Of a DNA stretch of 38,394 bases, positions 1 through 9,209 are shown in pieces (positions within the stretch are counted from its first letter, which is position 1; every line of letters begins with the position of its first letter). This DNA comes from an uncultured Prevotella sp. (lineage in GTDB: Bacteria; Bacteroidota; Bacteroidia; Bacteroidales; Bacteroidaceae). Below the pieces are notes generated by a model that made no database searches, was not told the DNA's origin, and saw only the letters and a list, made by a program, of their open reading frames with translations. The position numbers were made by a program, and so were the translations under genes. The stretch is from NCBI GenBank assembly GCA_900557405.1, contig USSF01000015.1, positions 1-38,394 of the forward strand, written 5' to 3'.

Positions 1-722
1 TCTGCAAGGAGCTCAAGACTTTGGATCACTACCTCGTTAAGCGTTCACAGTGGATTATCGGTGGTGACGGTGCTTCTTATGATATCGGTTACGGCGGTCT
101 TGACCACGTTATCGCTTCTGGCGAGGATGTAAACCTGCTCGTTCTCGATACTGAGGTTTACTCTAACACAGGTGGTCAGTCTTCTAAGGCTACTCCACTC
201 GGTGCTATCGCACAGTTTGCTGCTCGTGGTAAGAGAGTACGTAAGAAGGACCTCGGTATGATTGCTACAACTTACGGCTATGTATATGTAGCTCAGGTTG
301 CTATGGGTGCCGACAACGCACAGTGCTTGAAGGCTATCCGTGAGGCAGAGGCTTATCCTGGACCATCACTCGTTATCGCTTACGCTCCATGTATCAACCA
401 CGGTCTGAAGATCAAGGGCGGTATGGGACGTAGCCAGGCTGAGGAGGCTCGTGCCGTTGATTGCGGTTACTGGCAGCTGTGGCGTTTCAACCCAGAGTTG
501 GCTAAGGAAGGCAAGAACCCATTCATCCTTGACTCTAAGGAGCCAGACTGGAGCAAGTTCCAGGATTATCTGATGCACGAGGTTCGCTTCATGTCTGTCA
601 AGAAGGCATTCCCTAACGAGGCAGATGCTCTGTTCGCCGCTACTGAGAATATGGCTAAGCTGCGTTATGCAAGCTATATCCGCAAGTCTAAGGAAGACTG
701 GTCTGACGCAACTGAGGCTTAA
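1..722 (+). CDS. nifJ: Pyruvate:ferredoxin (flavodoxin) oxidoreductase, C-terminal part (5'-truncated by window)
   Basis: This is the C-terminal ~240 residues of the large one-subunit PFOR, which converts pyruvate and CoA to acetyl-CoA and CO2 and passes electrons to ferredoxin. The reading frame is open from base 3, so the gene starts outside the window. The thiamine-diphosphate site is visible: GGDGASYDIGYGGLDHV, then DTEVYSNTGGQ about 25 residues later, the usual GDG...N spacing. The tail (GPSLVIAYAPCINHG, KEPDW) matches the end of the family. Codon choice is strongly biased (AAC, GCT, CTC, CGT), as in the gapA gene here, which fits high expression. A terminator follows the stop codon. The family call is firm; the substrate could be another 2-oxoacid. 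Confidence 0.93.
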   Translation, partial: CKELKTLDHYLVKRSQWIIGGDGASYDIGYGGLDHVIASGEDVNLLVLDTEVYSNTGGQSSKATPLGAIAQFAARGKRVRKKDLGMIATTYGYVYVAQVAMGADNAQCLKAIREAEAYPGPSLVIAYAPCINHGLKIKGGMGRSQAEEARAVDCGYWQLWRFNPELAKEGKNPFILDSKEPDWSKFQDYLMHEVRFMSVKKAFPNEADALFAATENMAKLRYASYIRKSKEDWSDATEA

Positions 723-741
723 TCGCTGATATGATACGACA

Positions 742-760
742 GCTACGAAAATGCCGTAGC
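742..760 (+). other. Small hairpin downstream of PFOR
   Basis: GCTACG and CGTAGC form a 6-bp stem around a 7-nt loop, 20 bases after the stop codon and ahead of the main terminator. It could stabilise the 3' end of the mRNA. No poly-T follows, so it is not called a terminator. Confidence 0.35.
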
Positions 761-778
761 CTGTTAATATAACCTATC

Positions 779-818
779 AACAAGGGGGAGGATTTTGTGT
801 CTTCCCCCTTGTTTTTTA
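779..818 (+). terminator. Rho-independent terminator of PFOR
   Basis: CAAGGGGGAGGA (781-792) pairs with TCTTCCCCCTTG (800-811) with a single G-T wobble. A run of six T follows directly. It ends the PFOR transcript. Confidence 0.9.
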
Positions 819-889
819 TTCCCAATGTGACAAATTGCTTAAAAAACTACATTTTATCAAAAGTTTCATATAAAACATTTACCTAAAAA

Positions 890-922
890 TTCGTGCAAGC
901 ATTTTTTTTTGCTTACCTTTGC
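890..922 (+). promoter_or_regulatory. Bacteroidetes-type promoter for the transporter gene
   Basis: The -7 box TACCTTTGC (914-922) fits TAnnTTTG. A weak -33 box TTCG (890-893) lies 20 bases upstream. The predicted start near 928 gives a leader of about 70 nt before the ATG at 998. Confidence 0.6.
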
Positions 923-997
923 CACAAATTATGCATGCAGCGGATTATATTCTTCTGATTGCTTATTTGGAAAACATTATTATATTAATTTAAAACC

Positions 998-2686
998 ATG
1001 GATTGGCTAACGAATCTATTTACAACTACTGATTCCATTGCGCATATTGCATTGCTTTATGCTGTAGTGATTGCTGTGGGTGTGTATCTTGGAAAAATTA
1101 AAGTCGGGGGAATCTCCTTGGGGGTTACTTTCGTCCTTTTTGCCGGTATTGCGGCAGGGCATGTCGGCTTTACTGCACCGACTAATATTTTGTCGTTTAT
1201 TCAGGATTTCGGCCTTATTCTGTTTGTCTTTATGATTGGATTGCAGGTGGGACCAGGGTTCTTTGAGAGCTTCCGCAAGGGAGGCATTATCCTTAATTGC
1301 TTGTCCATTGCCATGATTCTGCTTAATATTGCAGTGATGTTTGCCTGTTATTTCATATTCTTCGATACAAGCAATCCTGATAATCTTCCGATGATGGTTG
1401 GTACGCTCTTCGGTGCTGTGACCAATACTCCAGGTCTTGGTGCTGCCAGTGAGGCGCTTCACACCGTGTTCCCGGAAAATCATATTCCGCAGATAGCCAG
1501 TGGATATGCATGTGCCTATCCGCTTGGTGTAGTCGGTATCATCGGAGCTACAATCGCCGTAAGGTACATCTGCAGCATACGTTTGGATAAGGAAGAGGAA
1601 CAGCTTATTCATGAAGAAGAAGAGAATGCAGATGTAAAGCCGCACCTCATGCACTTGAAGGTGACGAACTCATACCTTGAGGACCGTACGATAAAGCAGG
1701 TCCATGAGTTTTTGAACCGTGACTTCGTTTGTACGCGAATTCTCCATGAGGGGCATGTTACGATGCCAAAGGGAGCTAGTCGTCTGCATATTGGTGACCT
1801 CCTCTTTATCGTATGTGCAGCAAACGATGCCGAAGCAATCATTGCCTTTATCGGTCCGGAGATTGACGTGGACTGGAAAACGCAGGATGAGCCTATGGTT
1901 AGTAAGAGGGTTCTGGTCACCCGTTCTTCGGTTAACGGTAAGACCCTGGGTCAGATGCATTTCCCGAGTGTATACGGCGTCAACGTGACGCGTGTTACAC
2001 GCCAGGGTATGGACCTCTTTGCGAGTCCGAGCCTTGCTCTGCAGGTTGGCGACCGTATAATGGTGGTCGGTCAGGAGAACTCTGTAAACCGTGTTGCTTC
2101 CGTTATGGGTAATTCTATCAAACGCCTTGAGGCTCCAAACATAGCAACGATATTCGTGGGAATATTCATCGGTATTCTGTTCGGTAGTTTCCCGTTTGCA
2201 GTTCCAAGCATACCGGTGCCGCTGAAACTTGGTATTGCCGGCGGACCATTGATTATTGCTATCTTGATAGGCCGTATGGGATATAAGTTCCGTCTGGTCA
2301 CATATACCACTACAAGTGCTAATATGATGCTCCGCGAGATAGGACTCGTGTTGTTCCTTACAAGCGTGGGAATAAAGGCTGGAAATGGATTCTGGGACAC
2401 TGTTGTGCAGGGCGATGGATTAAAATATGTTTATACAGGCTTCCTGATAACAGTGATTCCAATCCTGATTATCGGAACTATTGCGCGCATGAAGTTCAAG
2501 TTCAATTATTTCACCATTATGGGTATGCTTGCCGGAACATGTACAGATCCACCAGCATTGGCCTATGCCAATTCGGTTTGTTCCAAGGAGGCACCTGCTG
2601 TAGGTTATTCCACGGTATATCCACTTAGTATGTTCCTCCGAATCTTCACAGCGCAGCTTATCGTGCTGTTCTGTTGCGGAATGTGA
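998..2686 (+). CDS. AspT/YidE-family transporter with two RCK_C (TrkA-C) domains
   Basis: A 562-residue inner-membrane protein with the architecture of the aspartate:alanine exchanger family. A hydrophobic half (~residues 10-190) is followed by two cytosolic TrkA-C/RCK_C modules (~210-290 and ~300-375; for example the [11 protein letters not shown] and [11 protein letters not shown] segments), then a second hydrophobic half (~380-560). [16 protein letters not shown] in half one and [13 protein letters not shown] in half two are the repeated re-entrant motifs typical of the family. The substrate cannot be read from sequence. It sits 83 bases upstream of the sodium-pump decarboxylase genes on the same strand, so an organic acid or amino acid exchange linked to decarboxylation is possible (inference). 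No other frame competes. Confidence 0.88.
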   Translation: MDWLTNLFTTTDSIAHIALLYAVVIAVGVYLGKIKVGGISLGVTFVLFAGIAAGHVGFTAPTNILSFIQDFGLILFVFMIGLQVGPGFFESFRKGGIILNCLSIAMILLNIAVMFACYFIFFDTSNPDNLPMMVGTLFGAVTNTPGLGAASEALHTVFPENHIPQIASGYACAYPLGVVGIIGATIAVRYICSIRLDKEEEQLIHEEEENADVKPHLMHLKVTNSYLEDRTIKQVHEFLNRDFVCTRILHEGHVTMPKGASRLHIGDLLFIVCAANDAEAIIAFIGPEIDVDWKTQDEPMVSKRVLVTRSSVNGKTLGQMHFPSVYGVNVTRVTRQGMDLFASPSLALQVGDRIMVVGQENSVNRVASVMGNSIKRLEAPNIATIFVGIFIGILFGSFPFAVPSIPVPLKLGIAGGPLIIAILIGRMGYKFRLVTYTTTSANMMLREIGLVLFLTSVGIKAGNGFWDTVVQGDGLKYVYTGFLITVIPILIIGTIARMKFKFNYFTIMGMLAGTCTDPPALAYANSVCSKEAPAVGYSTVYPLSMFLRIFTAQLIVLFCCGM

Positions 2687-2769
2687 TGACAACTATAGAT
2701 AATAATACACGCATAAATTACGCATTAAAGAATATACGCATATATTTAAAACAATAACTTATATATAAT

Positions 2770-3735
2770 ATGAAAAAAATCAGTTTGGCTTTATTTGCCG
2801 TACTTGTCTCTTCCTTGTCTGTTTTTGGCCAGGGTGCCAGAAACATCAAGATTAACGAGGTGATGACAAACAATACGGCAAGTATTGTTGACGAGTATGG
2901 AAGGTACAACGCATGGTTGGAGTTATCCAATATTGCCTACTCGTCTTACAATGTGCGCGGAATGTATGTCACTACAGACCGCCGTGTTCTCAACAAATCT
3001 CTTTCGGTACCGCAGCGTATTGCTATGATGAGCATCATCCCAAATGGTGATGAGCGCACCATGCTTACTGCGCGTAAGCATCTGATTCTCTATTTCAATG
3101 GTAATCCCGCCGATGGAATTCAACATCTCACGATGAAAGCAGAAAAGGGTAAGTCTCTTTGGATTGCCTTGTATGACGGAAATGCAGTAGACCTGATTGA
3201 CTCCGTTTCTGTTCCTGCACTTGGCGCTAACATCTCTTATGCCAGAGTAAAAGACGGATCTGCCGATTGGACCGTGAAGACTGCCGATGAAGTGACGCCA
3301 GGTTCAAACAACTATATTCATACTGGAGAAACAAAGGCTGCCAAACTGAAGCATGATGACCCATACGGATTCGGTATTGCAATCCTCTCTATGGGAATAG
3401 TATTCTCTTGTCTTGCTCTTCTTTACGTCTTCTTCCGTATTCTCGGAATCTTCATGGCTCATAAGCAGACACTCAAGAAGGCAAAGGATGTGACACCGGT
3501 AAATGTGGCTGTAAAGGCAGGCGAAAAGATTGTTGAAACTGGCCATAAGACCAAGGTCATCCTCAAGGACGGAATGAAGTCGGGTGGTATCGACAAGGAA
3601 GTTTATATCGCCGTGATTTCTATGGCACTCAAGCAATATCAGGATGATGTACACGATGTTGAGAGTAATATCATTACAATCAAGCCTCACGGCACTTTGT
3701 GGAATCATCATCTTGAAGATGGAAATCATCTTTGA
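2770..3735 (+). CDS. Sodium-pump decarboxylase gamma subunit (OadG) fused to an N-terminal lamin-tail domain
   Basis: A 321-residue protein with a signal peptide (residues 1-~20, ending near VFGQ). The exported domain (~24-182) has lamin-tail (LTD) hallmarks: IKINEVMTNN, DEYGRYNAWLELSN and a closing TPGSNN. One membrane span follows (~201-229), then a basic cytosolic tail. The span plus tail corresponds to OadG, the small membrane subunit that holds biotin-dependent Na+-translocating decarboxylases together. Typical OadG proteins have only about 80-100 residues, so some 200 residues are added outside the membrane. Biotin-carrier and beta-subunit genes follow immediately, which supports the assignment. 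The role of the extracytoplasmic domain is unknown; anchoring or protein contact is a guess. Confidence 0.82.
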   Translation: MKKISLALFAVLVSSLSVFGQGARNIKINEVMTNNTASIVDEYGRYNAWLELSNIAYSSYNVRGMYVTTDRRVLNKSLSVPQRIAMMSIIPNGDERTMLTARKHLILYFNGNPADGIQHLTMKAEKGKSLWIALYDGNAVDLIDSVSVPALGANISYARVKDGSADWTVKTADEVTPGSNNYIHTGETKAAKLKHDDPYGFGIAILSMGIVFSCLALLYVFFRILGIFMAHKQTLKKAKDVTPVNVAVKAGEKIVETGHKTKVILKDGMKSGGIDKEVYIAVISMALKQYQDDVHDVESNIITIKPHGTLWNHHLEDGNHL

Positions 3736-3784
3736 TAATCAATCATTAAATCAGAATACTTTAATTTTTTAAACGAATAATACA

Positions 3785-4240
3785 ATGAACAAATATCAAT
3801 ATAAAGTACAGGGTGTTGACTATGATGTAGAGATAGTTGACGTAGAAGGCAATATCGCCAAAGTCAGTGTTAACGGCATTCCTTTTGAGGTTGAACTGAA
3901 GGAGCCTATCAAGGCTTCCCATCTGCCTAAGCGTCCTGCAGCAAAGCCTGCTGCCGCTCCTGTTACCGCTCCTGCAGCAGCTCCGGCTCCTGCCGCAGCA
4001 CCAGCTGCTACTCCTGTCGCAGGTGCTGGTACAAAGGTGTTGGCTCCGCTGCCTGGAACCATCACGGAAATCAAGGTGAAGGTGGGTGACACCGTGAAGA
4101 ATGGTGACACTGTTATCGTGCTTGAGGCCATGAAGATGCAGAATAATATTGAGGCAGAGTGTGGCGGAACTGTTACTTCTATCCTCGTAAATCCTGGCGA
4201 CACCGTTATGGAGGGTGGCGCATTATTAACAATCGGATAA
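3785..4240 (+). CDS. Biotin carboxyl carrier subunit of a decarboxylase or carboxylase
   Basis: A 151-residue biotin/lipoyl-attachment protein. Residues 1-~45 form a small N-terminal segment, ~50-82 an Ala/Pro-rich flexible linker, and ~84-151 the biotinyl domain. The attachment motif EAMKMQN places biotin on Lys117. It would carry CO2 from the carboxyltransferase subunit to the membrane beta subunit. The gene lies 49 bases after OadG and 15 bases before the beta subunit, so the three are probably cotranscribed. The high GC of the linker reflects Ala/Pro codons. It resembles the free-standing carriers of methylmalonyl-CoA decarboxylase (MmdC); which acyl-CoA or acid is used depends on the missing alpha subunit. 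Confidence 0.9.
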   Translation: MNKYQYKVQGVDYDVEIVDVEGNIAKVSVNGIPFEVELKEPIKASHLPKRPAAKPAAAPVTAPAAAPAPAAAPAATPVAGAGTKVLAPLPGTITEIKVKVGDTVKNGDTVIVLEAMKMQNNIEAECGGTVTSILVNPGDTVMEGGALLTIG

Positions 4241-4255
4241 AAATTCTCTTGCATT

Positions 4256-5413
4256 ATGAATATATTGGATTTTATCGTAAGCAACTTTAATGAGTTCCTA
4301 ACATATACAGGATATGCCAATGCCACTGTGGGTAATCTCATTATGATTGTTGTCGGCATGTTCTTTATATGGCTGGCTATCAAAAAGGATTTCGAGCCTT
4401 TATTGCTCGTTCCTATTGGTCTCGGTATCATTCTCGGAAACATCCCGTTCCGTGCAGATGCAGGATTGGAGATTGGATTGTATGAGGATAATTCCGTGTT
4501 GAATATCTTCTATCAGGGCGTTCGTCAGGGCTGGTATCCGCCATTGGTTTTCCTCGGTATCGGTGCGATGACGGATTTCTCAGCGCTTATCAGTAATCCG
4601 AAGCTTATACTTATCGGTGCTGCCGCGCAGTTCGGTATCTTTGGAGCATATATGATTGCCCTTGCGCTCGGTTTCGAGCCTAATCAGGCTGCCGGTATTG
4701 CTATCATTGGTGGAGCTGACGGTCCTACGGCTATCTTCCTTTCATCAAAGCTTAGTCCTAACTTGATGGGTGCTATCGCAGTGTGTGCTTATTCGTATAT
4801 GGCTCTTGTTCCGGTTATCCAGCCGCCATTGATGCGTCTGCTTACCACAAAGAAGGAGCGCCTTATCCGCATGCAGCCTGCGCGTCGCGTTAGTCAGACA
4901 GAGCGTATACTCTTCCCGATTATCGGATTGCTGCTCACCACATTCCTCGTACCTTCAGGTCTGCCATTGCTCGGTATGCTCTTCTTCGGAAACCTGCTCA
5001 AGGAGTCCGGCAAGACAACCCGTCTGGCAAAGACGGCCAGCAACGCATTGAATGACGTTGTCGTTGTGCTGCTCGGTCTTACAGTGGGATGCTCAACCCA
5101 GGCCAACGAGTTCCTGACCATCAACACCGTATTCATATTCATGCTCGGAGCATTCGCGTTTATCATTGCATCTTCTACAGGAATCCTGTTCGTCAAGTTC
5201 ATGAACCTGTTCCTGCCTAAGCACAAGAAAATCAATCCGCTCATCGGTAATGCCGGTGTGAGTGCCGTGCCGATGAGTGCACGCATCTCAAATAACCTCG
5301 GCTTGGAGTACGACCGCCACAACTTCCTACTTATGCACGCCATGGGACCAAATGTTGCCGGTGTTATCGGTTCGGCTGTTGCTGCGGGTGCATTGCTTGG
5401 TTTCTTCTCTTAA
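4256..5413 (+). CDS. Na+-translocating decarboxylase beta subunit (OadB/MmdB family)
   Basis: A 385-residue polytopic membrane protein. The beta subunit decarboxylates carboxybiotin and couples this to Na+ export. Conserved stretches are seen: LIFLGIGAMTDFSALISNP-like (VFLGIGAMTDF), the long IAIIGGADGPTAIFLSSKL segment containing the functional Asp of the family (GGADGPT), and NAGVSAVPMSARISN near the end. Length matches the family (about 375-435). The protein ends HAMGPNVAGVIGSAVAAG, as is usual. It is the last gene of the cluster and is followed by a long terminator hairpin. Oxaloacetate, methylmalonyl-CoA and glutaconyl-CoA decarboxylases share this subunit, so the substrate is not decided. 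Confidence 0.93.
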   Translation: MNILDFIVSNFNEFLTYTGYANATVGNLIMIVVGMFFIWLAIKKDFEPLLLVPIGLGIILGNIPFRADAGLEIGLYEDNSVLNIFYQGVRQGWYPPLVFLGIGAMTDFSALISNPKLILIGAAAQFGIFGAYMIALALGFEPNQAAGIAIIGGADGPTAIFLSSKLSPNLMGAIAVCAYSYMALVPVIQPPLMRLLTTKKERLIRMQPARRVSQTERILFPIIGLLLTTFLVPSGLPLLGMLFFGNLLKESGKTTRLAKTASNALNDVVVVLLGLTVGCSTQANEFLTINTVFIFMLGAFAFIIASSTGILFVKFMNLFLPKHKKINPLIGNAGVSAVPMSARISNNLGLEYDRHNFLLMHAMGPNVAGVIGSAVAAGALLGFFS

Positions 5414-5446
5414 TCAGGGAATGACAATTTTCAAATAACCATATAA

Positions 5447-5514
5447 ATCAAGAATCCTGGAATTCAGGAAAGAGAATTTCATCTTTCTTCAATCCTGGGG
5501 TTCTTGATTTTTCT
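5447..5514 (+). terminator. Long terminator after the decarboxylase cluster
   Basis: Arms 5447-5473 and 5482-5508 (27 bases each, 8-nt loop) pair along nearly their full length with a few G-T wobbles and two mismatches. A run of five T follows (5508-5512). It lies just before the LuxR-type gene. Confidence 0.85.
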
Positions 5515-5529
5515 TATATCGTTTTGCTT

Positions 5530-6126
5530 ATGCATATCGCTCCCAAAATCGCAATCATTGATTCCAACACGCTTGCATGTATTGGCATGAAGAGTCTGTT
5601 GCTGAGTATTATTGATGGTATGGAGGTGGATACCTTCGGCTCGTTTGCCGAATTGGAGACAAATCATCCGGATGGGTATTTCCATTATTTTGTGGCGATG
5701 AATATCGTTTTACCACATCTTGATTTCTTTTTGGAGCGTCGCCGCAAAACGATAGTCATGACGATGTCTGCCGATCCGGAATCAAACCTTGACAAATTTC
5801 ATTGCCTCTGTGTCAATGTGCCCGAAACCTCTCTCGTCAAGTCTCTGCTTTCTCTAGAACAATGTGCCCACCCGCATGGCAGCGGTTTTCCCATTCCGTC
5901 GGTTTTCCCGTCGGCTCAGAGGGTGTTGTCGAACCGTGAGATTGAGGTACTTGCCCTTATTGTAAAGGGCTTTATCAACAAGGAGATAGCCGACAGATTG
6001 AACGTGAGCCTTTCCACTATCATCTCGCACCGCAAAAATATCATCGAAAAACTCAACCGCAAGAGTGTCGGTTCCCTGACAATTTATGCCGTCATGCATG
6101 GGTATGTCAGTATCAACGAGCTATAA
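5530..6126 (+). CDS. LuxR-type DNA-binding regulator with degenerate receiver domain
   Basis: A 198-residue protein (ATG at 5530; a TTG two codons upstream is less likely). The C-terminus (~137-195) is a GerE/LuxR helix-turn-helix: LSNREIEVLALIVKGFINKE, then IADRLNVSLSTIISHRKNII. The N-terminus begins like a response-regulator receiver (KIAIIDSNTLACIGMKSLL), but where the phospho-acceptor Asp is expected (third strand, FVAMNIVLPHLD) no Asp is present, and the acidic pocket near the start is reduced to one Asp. It is therefore probably not phosphorylated. No sensor kinase is adjacent. The stop codon overlaps the start of the vsr gene by one base (TAATG), so the two genes are translationally coupled. 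The target is unknown. Confidence 0.8.
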   Translation: MHIAPKIAIIDSNTLACIGMKSLLLSIIDGMEVDTFGSFAELETNHPDGYFHYFVAMNIVLPHLDFFLERRRKTIVMTMSADPESNLDKFHCLCVNVPETSLVKSLLSLEQCAHPHGSGFPIPSVFPSAQRVLSNREIEVLALIVKGFINKEIADRLNVSLSTIISHRKNIIEKLNRKSVGSLTIYAVMHGYVSINEL

Positions 6127-6620
6127 TGGATAAACTGACCAAAGAACAGCGCCATCATTGTATGGCATCAATACGAGGAAAGAACACCGGACCGGAGATT
6201 ATGGTGAGGAAGTTTTTGTTCAGCCGAGGTTTCCGATATCGGCTGAACCACCCACGCCTGCCGGGTCATCCCGATATCGTTATGCGCAAATACCGCACAT
6301 GCATTTTCGTGAACGGATGCTTCTGGCATGGGCATGATAATTGCAGGTATTTCGTCTTGCCAAAGACAAACACGGAGTTCTGGAAAGCGAAGATTGAACG
6401 GAACAGAGCCCGCGACATTGAAGAACAGCGCAAGCTTGCCTCGATGGGGTGGCATTGTATCACGGTGTGGGAGTGTCAGTTGAAACCGGCGGTAAGGAAG
6501 CAGACATTAGAGTCCTTGGTCTATACGCTGAACAGCATATATCTGAAGGACCGAGCCGTAAAACGATACGTACTGCCTAAAGAAGAAACTTCCATGGCGG
6601 CGGAACCGGAAAACCATTGA
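6126..6620 (+). CDS. vsr: Very short patch repair (Vsr) endonuclease
   Basis: Vsr nicks DNA 5' of the mismatched T in T:G pairs that arise when 5-methylcytosine deaminates. The 164-residue protein matches the family: TKEQRHHCMASIRGKNTGPE at the N-terminus, FRYRLNHPRLPGHPDIV with the catalytic Asp, then CIFVNGCFWHGHDNC with the His/Cys zinc and active-site cluster, and LASMGWHCITVWEC at the end of the fold. The ~30-residue C-terminal tail is extra and low in known motifs. A Dcm-type cytosine methylase normally accompanies vsr, but none is in the window. It overlaps the preceding regulator gene by one base. Confidence 0.93.
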   Translation: MDKLTKEQRHHCMASIRGKNTGPEIMVRKFLFSRGFRYRLNHPRLPGHPDIVMRKYRTCIFVNGCFWHGHDNCRYFVLPKTNTEFWKAKIERNRARDIEEQRKLASMGWHCITVWECQLKPAVRKQTLESLVYTLNSIYLKDRAVKRYVLPKEETSMAAEPENH

Positions 6621-6722
6621 TGCGAACGCAAACCAAGGTTTAAAATTCCGTATCCCGACATCTCTGTCGGACATAAATGAAGCGTTTGGAATGCGTTGGG
6701 TGAAACTTTTCCTTGTTGCTCT

Positions 6723-6755
6723 ATTGCATACTTCATAAATTATTTTTATTTTTGC
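6723..6755 (+). promoter_or_regulatory. Promoter of frr
   Basis: The -7 box TATTTTTGC (6747-6755) fits TAnnTTTG. A candidate -33 box ATTG (6723-6726) lies 20 bases upstream. The ATG of frr is 38 bases further on. Confidence 0.55.
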
Positions 6756-6792
6756 AAACCGCTAATATGAAAAATAATAAATACAGAGAAAT

Positions 6793-7353
6793 ATGATTGA
6801 TGTAAAACAGACGCTGCAGGACAGCGAAGAGAAAATGGAGATGGCAGCCCTCTATCTTGAGGAGGAGCTGAATCGTATACGTGCCGGACGTGCTAATGTG
6901 GCAATCCTTGATTGCGTAAGAGTGGATTCTTATGGTTCAAAGGTGCCTTTGAATCAGGTGGCAAGTGTTTCCGTGCCGGATGCAAGGACTATTGCCATCA
7001 AGCCTTGGGACAAGAAGATGATCCGCGACATCGAGAAGGCTATTATGGATTCGGAGGTAGGCATTACACCGGAGAACAATGGCGAAATCATCCGTCTTGG
7101 TATCCCGCAGCCTACAGAGGAGCGCCGCAAGGAATTAGCAAAGCAGTGTAACAAGATTGGCGAGAAGGTAAAGGTGCAGGTGCGCAACGTGCGCGCTGAA
7201 ATCAAGGACAAACTGAAGAAGGCGATAAAGGACGGACTCTCGGAGGACAACGAGAAGGATGCCGAGAATGAATTGCAGAAGATTCATGATAAGTATATCA
7301 AGAAGGTGGACGACCTTCTTGCTGTCAAGAATAAGGAGATAATGACGGTATAA
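6793..7353 (+). CDS. frr: Ribosome recycling factor
   Basis: RRF splits the post-termination ribosome together with EF-G. The 186-residue length is exactly typical. Conserved segments include the N-terminal helix ending EEELNRIRAGRANVAILDCV, the beta-rich domain VPLNQVASVSVPDARTIAIKPWDK, and the long C-terminal helices with RRKELAKQCNKIGEKVKVQVRN (read as two adjoining parts). It stands alone, with its own promoter upstream and a hairpin shared with the convergent mscL downstream. Confidence 0.97.
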   Translation: MIDVKQTLQDSEEKMEMAALYLEEELNRIRAGRANVAILDCVRVDSYGSKVPLNQVASVSVPDARTIAIKPWDKKMIRDIEKAIMDSEVGITPENNGEIIRLGIPQPTEERRKELAKQCNKIGEKVKVQVRNVRAEIKDKLKKAIKDGLSEDNEKDAENELQKIHDKYIKKVDDLLAVKNKEIMTV

Positions 7354-7373
7354 GAAACATATCGTAGAGGAAT

Positions 7374-7426
7374 ACAACCAAAAGACCGCATCATAAGCAT
7401 ATTGCATAATGCGACCTTTTGGTTGT
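7374..7426 (+). terminator. Bidirectional terminator between frr and mscL
   Basis: ACAACCAAAAG (7374-7384) pairs with CTTTTGGTTGT (7416-7426), and CGCAT (7387-7391) with ATGCG (7409-7413), with a 2-nt internal loop between them. Both sides are T-rich in their own direction, so it can serve the two convergent genes. Confidence 0.75.
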
Positions 7427-7436
7427 TTCTTGGTTG

Positions 7437-7862
7437 TTACTTGTTCTTGAGCAAGTCACGTATTTCCGTGAGCAGTTTCTCCTCAGCAGAAGGTTCCGGG
7501 GTTTTCGACTCTACTTTTGGAGCCTCTTCCTTCTTCTTCTGCGCCAGGCGGTTGATGCCTTTGACAAGAAGGAACACGCAGAAGGCGATAATGATGAAGT
7601 CGAAAGTGGTCTGCAGGAAGTTTCCGTAGTTGATTGTGACGGGATCGAGTTTCTCTACTCCAAGGTCGAGTTGGGGCAGTGTGCATTTCAGATCAGTGAA
7701 TTTCACTCCGCCGATGAGCCATCCGATAGGCGGCATGATGATGTCATTGACGATAGATGATATGATTTTTCCGAATGCACCGCCGATTATTACACCGACA
7801 GCCATGTCAACTGCATTTCCTTTAACGGCAAATTCTTTGAATTCATTGATGAATTTTCCCAT
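7437..7862 (-). CDS. mscL: Large-conductance mechanosensitive channel
   Basis: MscL is a homopentameric inner-membrane channel that opens under membrane tension during hypo-osmotic shock. The 141-residue protein starts [20 protein letters not shown], followed by the first span [20 protein letters not shown] with the glycine-rich gate, and a second span near [20 protein letters not shown]. The short charged C-terminal helix ([12 protein letters not shown]) closes the family pattern. It is convergent with frr and divergent from gapA, with overlapping promoter regions. Confidence 0.96.
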   Translation of the reverse strand: MGKFINEFKEFAVKGNAVDMAVGVIIGGAFGKIISSIVNDIIMPPIGWLIGGVKFTDLKCTLPQLDLGVEKLDPVTINYGNFLQTTFDFIIIAFCVFLLVKGINRLAQKKKEEAPKVESKTPEPSAEEKLLTEIRDLLKNK

Positions 7863-7893
7863 AAATGAGTTTTTTTAATTATTTAATAGATTG

Positions 7894-7928
7894 TTTGTGC
7901 AAATATAGAGTTTTTTTTGTAACTTTGC
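7894..7928 (+). promoter_or_regulatory. Promoter of gapA
   Basis: -7 box TAACTTTGC (7920-7928) and -33 box TTTG (7894-7897), spaced 22 bases, slightly longer than usual. The resulting leader is about 120 nt and carries a small hairpin (AAAGTT/AACTTT, about 7947-7964). Confidence 0.6.
7899..7907 (-). promoter_or_regulatory. -7 box for mscL
   Basis: Read on the minus strand this is TATATTTGC, a perfect TAnnTTTG box 37 bases before the mscL start. No clear -33 box is seen. It lies within the gapA promoter region, so the two divergent promoters overlap. Confidence 0.55.
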
Positions 7929-8050
7929 GCCCAGAATAAGAGGAAAAGTTCGGAGAAACTTTAAACCCCTTGACTGTCTGGTCGTATATTATAAGGAATA
8001 GCAATTATTTGCATGTAATTTAGGATATTTTTATTTTCAACTTAAAATAA

Positions 8051-9091
<1,041 letters not shown>

Positions 9092-9117
9092 TAAATGAAT
9101 TGATTGACTTTAGATAT

Positions 9118-9158
9118 AAAAAAAGACCGTTCGGCTTTGCCGTGCGGTCTTTTTTTTC
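9118..9158 (+). terminator. Terminator of gapA
   Basis: AAAGACCG...CGGC pairs with GCCG...CGGTCTTT around a TTT loop, followed by a run of T. An A-run on the other side makes the stem almost perfectly symmetrical. Confidence 0.93.
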
Positions 9159-9166
9159 TAATTTTG
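9159..9166 (+). promoter_or_regulatory. -7 box for miaA
   Basis: TAATTTTG fits TAnnTTTG and lies directly after the gapA terminator, 43 bases before the miaA start. Any -33 box would fall inside the terminator stem. Confidence 0.4.
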
Positions 9167-9209
9167 TGGCGTAAAGACAAATCTTAAATTCAGAAAAGCA
9201 AAATACGAC

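Noticed and set aside
1016..1654. 212-codon minus-strand ORF inside the transporter gene
   Set aside because: Antisense shadow of a well-supported membrane protein; no domain or upstream signal.
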